From contig JAFSNA010000112.1 of NCBI GenBank assembly GCA_017447645.1, forward strand, positions 1-41,470: a stretch of 41,470 nucleotides of DNA, read 5' to 3'. Under the pieces are notes generated by a model. It was given only the letters and a program-made list of their open reading frames with translations. It did not search any database and was not told where the DNA came from. This DNA is from Oscillospiraceae bacterium. Lineage in GTDB: Bacteria > Bacillota > Clostridia > Oscillospirales > Oscillospiraceae. Positions 1 to 7,963 of this stretch are shown piece by piece. How positions within the stretch are numbered: the first letter of the stretch is position 1; each line of letters starts with the position of its first letter. The position numbers and the translations under genes are program-made.

Positions 1-185
1 CTGTCATATACGCGGTGCAGCGCGACCGTAAGCTCGACCACGCCGAGATTGGAAGCCAGATGGCCTCCCGTTTTCGAGACGGACTCGACGAGGAAGCTTC
101 GTATCTCCGCACAGAGAGGCTGAAGCTCCTCGTTATTCAGTTTTTTTACATCATTCGATGATTCTATATTTTCCAGGATACTCAA
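1..185 (-). CDS. dxs: 1-deoxy-D-xylulose-5-phosphate synthase, N-terminal part (runs off the left edge)
   Basis: DXS condenses pyruvate and glyceraldehyde 3-phosphate, the first step of the methylerythritol phosphate route to isoprenoids. Only about 61 codons are in the window. They read from a TTG start (SILENIESS...) into [20 protein letters not shown], the well conserved N-terminal DXS block around the phosphate/TPP-binding GGH. No ATG lies in frame between the stop of ispA and this block; AGAGGTG lies 4 bases before the TTG, so TTG at 185-183 is the best start. It follows ispA by 35 bases and closes the asp23-nusB-xseA-xseB-ispA-dxs operon as usual in Clostridia. The product and ispA are both in isoprenoid synthesis. 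Confidence 0.93.
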   Translation of the reverse strand, partial: MSILENIESSNDVKKLNNEELQPLCAEIRSFLVESVSKTGGHLASNLGVVELTVALHRVYD

Positions 186-220
186 ATCGCACCTCTGAAG
201 CTGGTATTCAAAAAAGGGGC

Positions 221-1090
221 TCAGTTCGTTCTGACGGCCAGGGAATCCGCAAGGGCGCACAAAAAGGCCGTGTCCGCAAAGACGTCCCGCAAAACGTCTT
301 TTGCCCGCGTCGTCAGTTTTTCGATCATTTGCGCGCAGCGCTCGGCTCCGTAGATCGCCATATACGTGTTTTTCTTTTCCTCCGCGTCCGAGCCGATCGG
401 CTTGCCGAGCTCCTGCTCCGTGCCGATCACGTCCAGCATGTCGTCGCGCAGCTGAAAGGCCGCGCCGATCGCGGCGCCGTACTGCATGGCGGCCTCCTTC
501 TGCGCCTCGCTGCCGCCGCCGGCCGCAACGCCCATCCGGCAGGCCGCGATCAGCAGCGCGCCGGTCTTGCGGGAGTTGATGTCCGTCAGCTCCTCTTCCG
601 TCAGCGTCTTGCCCTCGCCGAGCATGTCGAGGTACTGCCCCCCGCACATGCCGTCGATCCCGGCGGCGTCGGCAAGAGCCTCGGCGCATTCCGCACGGCG
701 CCCGGCGGGGAGATCCGCGCGAAGGATCGAGGCAAAGGCCTCGGCCTGGAGCGCGTCCCCGGCCAGCGTGGCGACGCATTCGCCGAAAACGACATGGTTG
801 GTCGGCCTGCCGCGGCGAAGCGTGTCGTTGTCCATGCACGGCAGGTCGTCGTGGATCAGGCTGTAGGTGTGCAGCATCTCGATCCCGCAGGCAACGGGCA
901 GCGCCGCCTCGACGTCTCCGCCGCAGATGCGGCAGAACTCCAGCAGCAGCATGGGGCGGATGCGCTTTCCTCCGGCGAGCAGGCTGTAGCGCATCGCCTC
1001 GGCCAGCCCTTCAAAAGACATGCCCTTCGCGCCGCGAAAGGATTCTCCGAGCGCGGCGTCGATCATTCTCTTGTATTCTTCCGCCGTCAT
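221..1090 (-). CDS. ispA: Polyprenyl diphosphate synthase (farnesyl/geranylgeranyl type)
   Basis: A 289-residue all-helical prenyltransferase that adds isopentenyl diphosphate units to allylic diphosphates in the cytosol. The first aspartate-rich motif is visible at about residues 80-89 ([10 protein letters not shown]), followed by RRGRPTNH, and the second motif (QLRDDMLD) lies near residue 215; GGKRIRP at residues 40-46 is the usual diphosphate-binding stretch. Length fits IspA (about 290-300). The ATG overlaps the TGA of xseB (ATGA), so the two are translationally coupled. Chain length (C15 or C20) cannot be told from sequence by eye; the position beside dxs and xseB is that of ispA. Confidence 0.95.
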   Translation of the reverse strand: MTAEEYKRMIDAALGESFRGAKGMSFEGLAEAMRYSLLAGGKRIRPMLLLEFCRICGGDVEAALPVACGIEMLHTYSLIHDDLPCMDNDTLRRGRPTNHVVFGECVATLAGDALQAEAFASILRADLPAGRRAECAEALADAAGIDGMCGGQYLDMLGEGKTLTEEELTDINSRKTGALLIAACRMGVAAGGGSEAQKEAAMQYGAAIGAAFQLRDDMLDVIGTEQELGKPIGSDAEEKKNTYMAIYGAERCAQMIEKLTTRAKDVLRDVFADTAFLCALADSLAVRTN

Positions 1091-1320
1091 GCCTTTTCCT
1101 CGAAGGGCAGCTCGACGGGCGCGCCGTCGGCGCCTTTTTTGAGCATGACGACCTTTTGCTCGGCCTGATCGAGCAGCTCGCTGCAGCGCTTCATCAGCGC
1201 GGTCCCCTCTTCAAAAAGCGTCAGCGAATCGCTGAGGGGGAGATTGCCCTTTTCCAGATCGGTCACGATCCTGTTGAGGCGCTCGATCGCCTGTTCATAA
1301 CTCATGTTTTCCGTATTCAT
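1087..1320 (-). CDS. xseB: Exodeoxyribonuclease VII small subunit
   Basis: A 77-residue helical protein with the XseB pattern SYEQAIERLNRIVTDLEKG followed by LPLSDSLTLFEEG. Several small subunits wrap the C-terminal region of XseA to form exonuclease VII, which degrades single-stranded DNA from both ends. The ATG overlaps the TGA of xseA and its own TGA overlaps the ATG of ispA, so it is coupled on both sides. The C-terminal tail ([14 protein letters not shown]) is acidic and probably disordered. Confidence 0.95.
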   Translation of the reverse strand: MNTENMSYEQAIERLNRIVTDLEKGNLPLSDSLTLFEEGTALMKRCSELLDQAEQKVVMLKKGADGAPVELPFEEKA

Positions 1321-2534
1321 GACAGTTTCTCCTTGTTGACGCTCTCGACCGTGCAGTCCGCGCTGCCGTCGGACAGCCGCAGACGCAGTCTCGAGCCTTT
1401 TCGGATCATGCTCGCGGAGCTCACGATCACGCCGTTTTCATCGGAGGCGACGGCGTAGCCGCGCGTGAGGACGCGCAGCGGGCTCATCGCGTCCAGCGCC
1501 GCGGCCAGACGGACCTGCTCGTGCTTTTTGCGTCCCAGCTCATTTTCCATCACGGAGCCGAGCTTGTCGCGCAGATGATCCAGCTCGACGCGCCGGTCGT
1601 CGAGATAGGCACCCGCGTCGCGCAGCACACGGCGGGCGCGCAGGGTCTCTATCTCGCCGCGCAGCTGTTTGAGACGCTTGTCCATCGCCTGGGCCGAACG
1701 GATCGAAAAGGACGCGAGCGTCTGTCGCTGCTCGGAGGCGTCCGGCACGGCGATCTCGGCCGCATTGGAGGGCGTGGAGGCCCTTTTGTCGGCAACATAG
1801 TCGGAAATGGTCACGTCCGGTTCATGGCCGACGGCGGAGATCACAGGGATCTGAGAAGCATAGATCGCGCGGGCAACGCGCTCGTCATTGAAGGCCCACA
1901 GGTCTTCGATCGAGCCTCCGCCGCGCCCGGTGATGATGAGATCCGCGATCTCGTAAAGGTTGGCGTAGCGCAGCGCTCCGACGATCTCTGCCGGCGCCTC
2001 GGCGCCCTGGACGCGCACCGGCAGCAGGATGACCTTGCTCATCGGCCAGCGTCGGGACAGGATGCGGATCATGTCGTGCACGGCCGCGCCGGCGGAGGAG
2101 GTGATGATCGCGATCCTCTGCGGAAAAAGCGGCAGCGGCTTCTTGTGCGCCTCGTCAAACAGGCCCTCTTCCGAGAGTTTTTTCTTCATTTGCTCAAAGG
2201 CCACCTGCAGATCGCCCGTGCCTTCGGGCATCAGCCCGGTACAGTACATCTGATATGCGCCGTCGCGCGGGAAAACGGAGATCCGTCCGAAGGCCGTCAC
2301 GCTCATGCCGCTCTCCGGGCGGAAGCGCAGATGCGCCGCGCTGCCTTTGAACATCACACAGCGCAGGCTGCTTTCGCTGTCCTTGAGCGTGAAATAGTGA
2401 TGTCCCGAGGGATAGACCTTGTAGTTGGACAGCTCGCCGCGGACGGAGACGTTCTGAAACAGGGAGCTGCGGTCGAACAGCTCCTTGATCAGACCGTTGA
2501 GCTCGCTGACGGAAAAGACCTTCGTCTCGTCCAT
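1317..2534 (-). CDS. xseA: Exodeoxyribonuclease VII large subunit
   Basis: A 405-residue catalytic subunit of exonuclease VII. An N-terminal OB-fold (about residues 1-100; FSVSELNGLIKELFD, then VSVRGELSNYK) binds single-stranded DNA. The central nuclease domain shows RIAIITSSAGAAVHD, LIITGRGGGSIEDLWAFND and PVISAVGHEPDVTISDYVAD, all hallmark XseA blocks. A long charged helical part (about 270-340) should bind XseB. It starts 3 bases after the nusB stop and overlaps xseB by 4 bases. It is a little shorter than the 440-450 residues of E. coli or Bacillus XseA, mostly in the coiled-coil part. Confidence 0.95.
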   Translation of the reverse strand: MDETKVFSVSELNGLIKELFDRSSLFQNVSVRGELSNYKVYPSGHHYFTLKDSESSLRCVMFKGSAAHLRFRPESGMSVTAFGRISVFPRDGAYQMYCTGLMPEGTGDLQVAFEQMKKKLSEEGLFDEAHKKPLPLFPQRIAIITSSAGAAVHDMIRILSRRWPMSKVILLPVRVQGAEAPAEIVGALRYANLYEIADLIITGRGGGSIEDLWAFNDERVARAIYASQIPVISAVGHEPDVTISDYVADKRASTPSNAAEIAVPDASEQRQTLASFSIRSAQAMDKRLKQLRGEIETLRARRVLRDAGAYLDDRRVELDHLRDKLGSVMENELGRKKHEQVRLAAALDAMSPLRVLTRGYAVASDENGVIVSSASMIRKGSRLRLRLSDGSADCTVESVNKEKLS

Positions 2535-2537
2535 CGT

Positions 2538-3005
2538 TCAGCTTTCCAGCGGTCCGGCGCCAGCCGCTTCGCCGCGCATGAAGCCGCCGAGCACGCCGTT
2601 GACGAAGGCGACCGTTTCCGGCTCGTCGTAGTTTTTGTCGAGCTCGACCGCCTCGTTGATGGCGACGGCCGCGGGGATCTCGTCCATGTATAATATCTCA
2701 GCGAGCGCAATGCGCAGGATCGCCCGCGCCGTGCGGGAGATACGCTCGCTTTTCCAGCCGTGCGCATAGCGGCCGATCAGAGCGTCGAGCTCGGCGGCCT
2801 TTTCGCGGCTCAGGGTCGTGAGCGTGCGGATATACGCCATCTGCTTTTCATCGGGAAGCTCGGAGAAAAGCTCGTTTTCCGCCGCGAGGGTCTCGTAATG
2901 CTCCGGCTCAAAAAAAGCGTCCAGCAGCTCGTCCGCTGCGATCTCGTTCGCTGCCGCCGCGAAGCAGAGCTCTACGGCGATCTCGCGCGCTGTCTTTCTG
3001 GTCAT
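2538..3005 (-). CDS. nusB: Transcription antitermination factor NusB
   Basis: A 155-residue helical RNA-binding protein that with NusE (S10) binds boxA RNA to promote antitermination of rRNA operons. Seen: MTRKTAREIAVELCFA at the start, then the C-terminal signature IPAAVAINEAVELDKNYDEPETVAFVNGVLGG written here in part (AVAINEAVELDK; FVNGVLGG), typical of NusB. A longer frame opens at 3032, but ATG at 3005 has GGAGGA 9 bases upstream and avoids overlap with the preceding gene, so I take 3005. It lies between asp23 and xseA as in many Firmicutes. Confidence 0.93.
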   Translation of the reverse strand: MTRKTAREIAVELCFAAAANEIAADELLDAFFEPEHYETLAAENELFSELPDEKQMAYIRTLTTLSREKAAELDALIGRYAHGWKSERISRTARAILRIALAEILYMDEIPAAVAINEAVELDKNYDEPETVAFVNGVLGGFMRGEAAGAGPLES

Positions 3006-3021
3006 GGCAGATGATCCTCCG

Positions 3022-3384
3022 TTATTTGTCAAAGGAAATGCCGGCGACGTGCACGTTGACCTTTGCTTTCTCGAAGCCGGTCACGGACTGAACGGTGGAG
3101 AGCAGTTTTTCCTGCACCTCTCTGGCCACGGCGACGATGCTGCTGCCGTAGCTGACGTTGATGATCACGTCGATAACGATCGTGTCGTCTTCAAAGGCGA
3201 CCTTGACGCCCTTGGAGACCGTCTTGATCCCGATCAGCTCCGCCAGCTCCGCGCCCGCGGCGTTGGAGAGGCCGGAAACGCCTTCGATCTCGGTGACCGT
3301 GGTTTTGACGAGGCTGACGATCACGTCCTCGGAAATATGGATGCTGCCCTTTTCTTCCTGGCAGGTGATGTAATTATCGGCCAT
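3022..3384 (-). CDS. Asp23/Gls24 family envelope stress protein
   Basis: A 120-residue Asp23 (DUF322) protein, the small type often called YqhY and found next to nusB and accBC in Firmicutes. Motifs: GSIHISEDVIVSLVKTTVTE, then GVKVAFEDDTIVIDVIINV and VAREVQEKLLSTVQSVTGF with KVNVHVAGI at the end, all standard for the family. In Bacillus YqhY is linked to control of acetyl-CoA carboxylase; the exact role is unsettled. It has a strong ribosome site (AGGAGG) 7-8 bases before the ATG and is the first gene of the nusB-xseAB-ispA-dxs operon, behind the promoter at 3413-3441. Confidence 0.9.
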   Translation of the reverse strand: MADNYITCQEEKGSIHISEDVIVSLVKTTVTEIEGVSGLSNAAGAELAELIGIKTVSKGVKVAFEDDTIVIDVIINVSYGSSIVAVAREVQEKLLSTVQSVTGFEKAKVNVHVAGISFDK

Positions 3385-3412
3385 GGGAAAACCTCCTAAA
3401 GTTTGTCTTTGT

Positions 3413-3441
3413 ATTTTACCACGCCTGTGGGGAAAAAGAAA
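3413..3441 (-). promoter_or_regulatory. Predicted sigma-A promoter of the asp23-nusB-xseAB-ispA-dxs operon
   Basis: On the minus strand TTTCTT (3441-3436), a 17-base spacer, and TAAAAT (3418-3413) preceded by TGG, an extended -10. The -35 is weak. It lies 28 bases before the Asp23 ATG and behind the terminator of the spoIIIA operon, which fits a separate housekeeping transcript. Confidence 0.55.
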
Positions 3442-3493
3442 GCCTTATCCGCAAAAAATGAATAGAAAAATGAAAAAAGGCCGCCCGATATGC

Positions 3494-3520
3494 AAAAAAG
3501 CCCGGGTCTCCCCGGGCTTT
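3494..3520 (-). terminator. Rho-independent terminator of the spoIIIA operon
   Basis: A perfect 10-base stem (AAAGCCCGGG / CCCGGGCTTT) with loop TCTC on the plus strand; read on the minus strand it is followed by a run of T (3499-3494). It lies 8 bases past the spoIIIAH stop. Confidence 0.9.
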
Positions 3521-3528
3521 CAGGCCTC

Positions 3529-4059
3529 TCATGCTTTTACCTCGATGATGTTCAGCTGTGTAGCGTCGTACTCCGTCTCGGTGCAGATGATGTCCGTGAT
3601 GCGCGCCACGGCTTCCTCGCTCAGCCCTTCGATCGGAGCGGGCACGGCCACCGTTACGGCTCCGTTTCCGATGTACACCACGCAGTCTGCAAATTCCTTC
3701 GCCAGCAGAAGGTTTTCGATCTGCGTCTCCTGCATCGAACACGTCGCCATCGCGGAGATGGCGTTCATCGCGCTGTCGATCGTCTCCTGCGAGGCCGCGT
3801 CCGCAGAAGCCGCCGACTGAAGAAGCTGCAGCGCCTCGTCGCGGGACATCTGCCGCGTCAGCCGCGCCTGTGCGAAGTATCCGGAATTCACGGCGCTGTC
3901 TTTTGTGGCGTTCGCCTCCGCGACCTGTTCGTCCTCCATCGCGACCATGACCCTGTCCGCCTTGCCCCAACGATTGTTGTACGACCAGTTCAGCAGCACG
4001 GCGGCGGCCACGCACATCAGCACAGAGAACAGCGCGATGTTCCTTTTCCTGTTTTTCAT
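3529..4059 (-). CDS. spoIIIAH: Stage III sporulation protein AH
   Basis: A 176-residue mother-cell protein that spans the outer forespore membrane and meets forespore SpoIIQ to build the feeding-tube channel. One N-terminal membrane segment is seen (about residues 8-24, NIALFSVLMCVAAAVLLNW), then the soluble part with helices and the C-terminal ring-building motif fold (residues about 90-176, ending ...YDATQLNIIEVKA). The ATG at 4059 has GAGGAGAGG upstream; a longer frame has no such site. It is shorter than the 218 residues of B. subtilis. Last gene of the operon, directly before the terminator. Confidence 0.9.
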   Translation of the reverse strand: MKNRKRNIALFSVLMCVAAAVLLNWSYNNRWGKADRVMVAMEDEQVAEANATKDSAVNSGYFAQARLTRQMSRDEALQLLQSAASADAASQETIDSAMNAISAMATCSMQETQIENLLLAKEFADCVVYIGNGAVTVAVPAPIEGLSEEAVARITDIICTETEYDATQLNIIEVKA

Positions 4060-4076
4060 GATTCCTCTCCTCCTAC

Positions 4077-4382
4077 TCAACGATTTCTTTTCAATACCGT
4101 TATCTGATCCGCGCCGAAGCCCGTATAGGTCCTGACCGCCATGATGATCTCCAGGCGCGTCGCCGCGTCCTGCGCGCCGTCGCACACCACAACGACGCCG
4201 CTGTCGGAGAGCAGCACATAGGCCTCTCCCACCCCCTGCGTCAAGCTCAGCGCCTCGGCAAGACTGTTCTCCTGCGCCGGGTCGCGCTCCGCCGCGGATG
4301 GCAGGAGCATCAGCGCGACGCCGACGAGGAGGATAAGGAGCGGGAACCTGTACGCTTTGAGCTTTTCAAGTATGTCCTTCAA
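4077..4382 (-). CDS. spoIIIAG: Stage III sporulation protein AG, short form
   Basis: A 101-residue protein: charged start, one membrane segment (about 12-30, RFPLLILLVGVALMLLPSA) and a small domain with LAEALSLTQGVGEAYVLL and GVVVVCDGAQDAATRLEIIM...LKRNR, which match the two halves of the SpoIIIAG ring-building motif. SpoIIIAG forms the large ring in the mother-cell side of the SpoIIIA-SpoIIQ channel. Its usual length is about 180-230 residues; here the segment between the two halves, which in B. subtilis forms the extra beta-triangle, is nearly absent. The start is TTG at 4382 with AGGAG 7 bases upstream, inside the end of spoIIIAF (17-base overlap). Confidence 0.85.
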   Translation of the reverse strand: MKDILEKLKAYRFPLLILLVGVALMLLPSAAERDPAQENSLAEALSLTQGVGEAYVLLSDSGVVVVCDGAQDAATRLEIIMAVRTYTGFGADQITVLKRNR

Positions 4383-4854
4383 TGCTCCACTCCTGTACCT
4401 GCTCGCTGATCCCGAGCTCCGCCTCGATCAGAGAGGCGATCCGCGCACGGCCCGGGCCGTCTTCGGCGAGCGTGATCGAAACGCGCTCCGGCACCCAAAC
4501 GCCCTCGCGGCTCCATCCTGCGCTGACCTTCACGCTGCGTACCGCGAGAGAGAGATCGGCGGCTTTGTCCATAATATATTCCTCACACTCCTGCTCTATG
4601 ACACGTCTGCTGAGCGCGCGTCTCCCCTCTTCCGCATCCGCGCAGATCGCATTCGCGGCGCTTCTCATTTCCGCAAGCGAGACGGCGTAGCCGTCCCATC
4701 TGAAACTGCGGAAAAGACCCAGCAGCATCAGCACCAGCGCGGCCGTCACGCACAGCGAAGCGACGCGCTTCTCGCGTCCCTCAGGCAGAAGCGCGAGGGC
4801 GAGACCGAAAAAGACTGAGGCGGCGCAGATCCCGCGCAGCGTCGGCGCGCTCAT
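4366..4854 (-). CDS. spoIIIAF: Stage III sporulation protein AF
   Basis: A 162-residue protein with two N-terminal membrane segments (about residues 6-23 and 31-48) followed by a soluble helical-to-ring-building domain (EECEEYIMDKAADL is in the linker; VSITLAEDG and IEAELGISEQVQEWSI at the C-end). This is the SpoIIIAF plan: part of the mother-cell channel in the forespore outer membrane. The ATG at 4854 overlaps the TGA of spoIIIAE. Sequence alone is weakly conserved; the call rests on fold pattern plus its fixed place between AE and AG. Confidence 0.88.
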   Translation of the reverse strand: MSAPTLRGICAASVFFGLALALLPEGREKRVASLCVTAALVLMLLGLFRSFRWDGYAVSLAEMRSAANAICADAEEGRRALSRRVIEQECEEYIMDKAADLSLAVRSVKVSAGWSREGVWVPERVSITLAEDGPGRARIASLIEAELGISEQVQEWSIEGHT

Positions 4855-5930
4855 GCGCTCACCGTCCTGATCGCCGCCATGAAAGAGATGAACAGCATGA
4901 TCGTCATCGTCCCGAGCACACCCAGCATCATGCCGAGCGCCGCGGAGATGTCGCCCAAAAGCACGGCCAGCCGCTTGCCCTCCACGGCGGAGGCCACGGC
5001 CGCGCAGAGACGGAAGAGAAGGATCCGCACGCCGATCGCCGCAAAGGGCCCGAGGCACAGCGCGCACACTCCCACGAGGGCAAAGCTGCCGGCCGAGCTT
5101 TTGATGACGGAGGCGCTGGCCAGTACGACCGAGGCCGCGTCCGAGAGGATTCCGCCGACGACCGGCAGTGCGGAGGCGATCACGGTCTTCGCTCCTTTTA
5201 CCGCGGCCGCGTCGGCCCCGCCCGTGAGCGCACCGGTCAGCGAGATATAGGCGCCCACGCCCATCGTGAGCACGCTCATCACAGTGACGCAGGCCCATTT
5301 GAGCGTCGAGGCCGCAGCGCCGAGGACCGCATTCGGGCAGGCACAGCGGCTGATGCAGAGAGCGAGATACGCGTAGATGAGCGGCATCGTGACGCGCTGC
5401 AGCACCTCCATCATGACGTTCAGGCAGAGGTTGACCGCCGCGTATTTCGCTCCCGCCGAGACGACGGCCCCACTGACGGCCGAGGCTGTGAACACGGCCG
5501 GGAGCGCCGCGCGGGCGTAATCGGAGAGTATGCCGATCGCCTCGCACAGCTCAGCGCTCAGCGAATCGAGCGAGCCCACCGTCATGACCACGACGGCCGC
5601 GCAGGCGCAAAGCGAGATGATCTCCGCCGCGCGCCCCTCGCTGCAGACCGTCTCTGCGACAGCACATACGACCGCTATCGCGACGATCCGTGTCAGCTCG
5701 AGCAGCTCTTCTCTCCCCTGTTCGAGCAGCGAGCCCTTCATCCGCTCGAGGAGCCTGCCGATCGCGCCGCCCACGTCGTAGCTGCCGTCGGTGACGAGGG
5801 CGCCGCTGATCTCCTTCGCCTCCTCCGGCAGCGCGTCTTCGACCGACGATACGTCGAGACCATCCTCCTCGGCAAACGCGGGCGTGATCAGCAGAAGGAA
5901 GAACAGCAGCATGCTCAGCAGCCTTCTCAC
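4851..5930 (-). CDS. spoIIIAE: Stage III sporulation protein AE
   Basis: A 359-residue polytopic membrane protein and the largest membrane part of the SpoIIIA channel. It begins with a signal-peptide-like stretch (LLFFLLLITPAFA, cleavage after AFA likely), then a soluble part and about seven to eight membrane segments, with conserved runs such as YAAVNLCLNVMMEVLQRV and LPVVGGILSDA. The start is taken as GTG at 5930, which overlaps the TGA of spoIIIAD (GTGA) with GGAGAG 6 bases upstream; an ATG at 5912 would also leave the signal sequence. The frame stays open further upstream, but that part is the other strand-frame of spoIIIAD. Confidence 0.92.
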   Translation of the reverse strand: MRRLLSMLLFFLLLITPAFAEEDGLDVSSVEDALPEEAKEISGALVTDGSYDVGGAIGRLLERMKGSLLEQGREELLELTRIVAIAVVCAVAETVCSEGRAAEIISLCACAAVVVMTVGSLDSLSAELCEAIGILSDYARAALPAVFTASAVSGAVVSAGAKYAAVNLCLNVMMEVLQRVTMPLIYAYLALCISRCACPNAVLGAAASTLKWACVTVMSVLTMGVGAYISLTGALTGGADAAAVKGAKTVIASALPVVGGILSDAASVVLASASVIKSSAGSFALVGVCALCLGPFAAIGVRILLFRLCAAVASAVEGKRLAVLLGDISAALGMMLGVLGTMTIMLFISFMAAIRTVSA

Positions 5931-6313
5931 AGCAGCTCTCCGATGGCGCTGAGCATGCTTCCGATCAGCGGCATCGCCGCGCCGAGCGCGCAGAGCACGC
6001 CGAGGAACTCCGCCGCCGAGGCGGCAGCGTTCTGCGAGGCCTCGCGGCACAGATCCGCCGTCAGCTTTGCGACGAGCGCCGCCGCGCAGCACTTGATAAC
6101 GGGCTGCAGATACACATCCGAAACGCCGTAGAGCTCCTGCGCCTTCTCCCAGGCGTCCCGCACGGGCCGCAGCAGCGTCAGCGCGGCGCCGAAAACCACG
6201 GTAAGCGCGGCGGCGGAGAGCGTGAGAGACATCTCCGGATTGCTTTTTCGGATCAGCAGGGCCGCGCAGCCGGAGACGAGCAGCACGCCGCAGATCTTGA
6301 TCAGAACATCCAT
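5927..6313 (-). CDS. spoIIIAD: Stage III sporulation protein AD
   Basis: A 128-residue membrane protein with about four hydrophobic segments (residues 3-21, 29-48, 70-88, 103-125) and conserved LIRKSNPEMSLTLSAAA near the start. SpoIIIAC and AD share sequence likeness and help build the membrane base of the channel. It starts 3 bases after spoIIIAC and overlaps spoIIIAE by 4 bases. Confidence 0.93.
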   Translation of the reverse strand: MDVLIKICGVLLVSGCAALLIRKSNPEMSLTLSAAALTVVFGAALTLLRPVRDAWEKAQELYGVSDVYLQPVIKCCAAALVAKLTADLCREASQNAAASAAEFLGVLCALGAAMPLIGSMLSAIGELL

Positions 6314-6316
6314 GCA

Positions 6317-6511
6317 TCACAAATGAAAAAGCGACTTGATCAGCGTGAAGAGCTCGCTGATCTTCTGCACGAGCATCATCAGCACCACGACCAGAGAGGC
6401 GATCGTCGTCATCAGCGCCTGTTCGTCCCGCCCCGATCGCTGCAGCAGGATATTGATCACGGCCGCCAGCAATCCGACTGCGGCGATCTTGAAAATCAGA
6501 TCTACGTCCAT
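6317..6511 (-). CDS. spoIIIAC: Stage III sporulation protein AC
   Basis: A 64-residue protein with two membrane segments (MDVDLIFKIAAVGLLAAVIN and a second from about residue 33) joined by a short loop with LLQRSGRDEQA, as in all SpoIIIAC. The ATG at 6511 has AGAGGA 4 bases upstream. The frame is open upstream of this but only as a shadow of spoIIIAB; the length of 64-68 residues is normal. Confidence 0.92.
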   Translation of the reverse strand: MDVDLIFKIAAVGLLAAVINILLQRSGRDEQALMTTIASLVVVLMMLVQKISELFTLIKSLFHL

Positions 6512-6519
6512 CTTGTCCT

Positions 6520-7035
6520 CTACATCAGTAAGATCACCAGAAAAGCACTGGCGGAAAGCGACAGGCCGAAGCTCAGCTTCCTCTCTGAGCCCAGCTTTTC
6601 CTTTTCCGCGCTCTCCTCTTCCGCAAGAGCGCGCGCAGCCCTCTCCAGCGCTGCGCACTGTCTTTCCAGCTCGCTCCCGCCCAGGCAGGCGCCCAGGGGC
6701 AGCAGCGCGTCGCAGATCCCTTCCCCCGCCGTGTCGAAACATTCCTCTGCGGTCGATCGCCAGATCTCCGCAAAGCCGCGTTCCCCGAGGCGGTCGAGCC
6801 TGGTGCAGAGCGCCGCGAAGAAGGCGCGGACGCAGCTGTTCTCACTCTTCTGAGAGAGAAGGAGGAAGCTCTCGCCCAGGCTTCGCTGACGCTCGGCCAG
6901 CTCGCCGCGCAGCGCGAGAAGGCTCGTTTCGAGCGCGCGCAGCAGCCGGATCCTCTCCTTTTTTTGCCCAAGCCGAAGCAGCGCGGTCAAAAAGCCCGCC
7001 AGCAGGATCGAAACGGCGCCGACAAGCTTTCTCAT
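6520..7035 (-). CDS. spoIIIAB: Stage III sporulation protein AB
   Basis: A 171-residue protein with one N-terminal and one C-terminal hydrophobic segment (residues 4-20 and 153-171) and a long helical middle containing LLRALETSLLALRGELAER, typical of SpoIIIAB. By likeness to type II secretion GspF-like proteins it is thought to help the SpoIIIAA ATPase dock to the membrane. Start overlaps the end of spoIIIAA by 4 bases; spoIIIAC follows after 8 bases. Confidence 0.92.
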   Translation of the reverse strand: MRKLVGAVSILLAGFLTALLRLGQKKERIRLLRALETSLLALRGELAERQRSLGESFLLLSQKSENSCVRAFFAALCTRLDRLGERGFAEIWRSTAEECFDTAGEGICDALLPLGACLGGSELERQCAALERAARALAEEESAEKEKLGSERKLSFGLSLSASAFLVILLM

Positions 7036-7880
7036 GCGATCTTCTCAAGCTCATAGCTTCTTTTCCCGCCCTGCTGCCGGATCACGAGCAGCCGGGAAAA
7101 AACGCCGTTTTCGACAAGGCGGCGGTAGGAGCGCCGCCGCATGAGATCCTCTCTGTCCGCGGCGTGCGCGGTAGCAAGCAGCCCGACGCCGCAGCCAAAC
7201 ACGTCTTCGGCTGCCTGCAGATCCTCCGGCGCGCTGATCTCGTCTGCCGCGACGATCTGCGGATCCATCGAGCGCAGGAGCAGCAGCGCGCCCGAGAGCT
7301 TGTCCATCCCAGCGATCACGTCGCTGCAGCGGCCGAGATCGAACGCGCCGCCGGAGAGCTCGCAGCGCTCATCGATCACGCCGACGCGCCGCCCTCCGTC
7401 CGCGAGCTGACGGATCAGCTCTCGCAGGGCCGTGGTCTTTCCGCCTCCCGGCGGAGCGATGATCAGCGTGTTCGCAAAACCGTCGGCGCAAAGCCTGTCC
7501 GCGATCCCGGGGCAGATCCCCTTATGCTCGCGCGCCATGCGGATGCACAGCGAGGTATACGAACCGAAGCCGCTGCCGGCCCTCCCCGACGTGGCCCGAC
7601 CGCAGATGCCGATGCGCAGCGCGCCGACGCAGAAATATCCCCGGCGCATCGCCTCGGCCGCGCTGTAGAGCGACGCACCCGTCGCTTTTTCCAGAATGCG
7701 GACGAGCTCATCCTCCCCCGGGGGCCCGACGGAGAGAAAATGCTCTCTTCCTCCGTACAGGAGCGAGGGCTCGCGTCCGACGCGCAGCCGCAGTTCCTCC
7801 GGCCGGAAGGCCTCATGCGCTTTCAGCGCCGCTTCGTATTTTCGCGGCATCAGCTCGATCGCCGCCGTGAACGGATCCAT
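7032..7880 (-). CDS. spoIIIAA: Stage III sporulation protein AA (channel ATPase)
   Basis: A 282-residue secretion-type ATPase of the SpoIIIA-SpoIIQ channel. Walker A is seen as IIAPPGGGKTTALRELIR; further on GVIDERCELSGG and VAADEISAPED (Walker B region) and LLATAHAADREDLMRR, all fitting the SpoIIIAA/VirB11-like group. In B. subtilis Walker mutants block sporulation. Two starts are possible: ATG at 7880 (used) or GTG at 7889; neither has a strong ribosome site. It is the first gene of the eight-gene operon, behind the sigma-E-like promoter at 7901-7928. Confidence 0.93.
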   Translation of the reverse strand: MDPFTAAIELMPRKYEAALKAHEAFRPEELRLRVGREPSLLYGGREHFLSVGPPGEDELVRILEKATGASLYSAAEAMRRGYFCVGALRIGICGRATSGRAGSGFGSYTSLCIRMAREHKGICPGIADRLCADGFANTLIIAPPGGGKTTALRELIRQLADGGRRVGVIDERCELSGGAFDLGRCSDVIAGMDKLSGALLLLRSMDPQIVAADEISAPEDLQAAEDVFGCGVGLLATAHAADREDLMRRRSYRRLVENGVFSRLLVIRQQGGKRSYELEKIA

Positions 7881-7900
7881 CGCTCTCACTTCCCGTGGAA

Positions 7901-7928
7901 ACTATATGAGCGCGGTCGGGAATTATTC
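7901..7928 (-). promoter_or_regulatory. Possible sigma-E promoter of the spoIIIA operon
   Basis: On the minus strand GAATAATT (7928-7921), 12 bases, then CATATAGT (7908-7901). The -10 agrees at 6 of 8 positions with the known sigma-E pattern CATACAAT, and the -35 has the A/T-rich form of this class. spoIIIA is a known sigma-E regulon member. Inference from pattern and context only. Confidence 0.5.
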
Positions 7929-7934
7929 TGCTTC

Positions 7935-7963
7935 TTGCAACTTGTGGAGGCTTGTGCTATGAT
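7935..7963 (+). promoter_or_regulatory. Predicted sigma-A promoter for the membrane protein at 7995
   Basis: TTGCAA (7935-7940), 17-base spacer, TATGAT (7958-7963) with TGC before it (extended -10). It lies 31 bases before the ATG and back to back with the sigma-E-like site of the spoIIIA operon. Confidence 0.6.
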
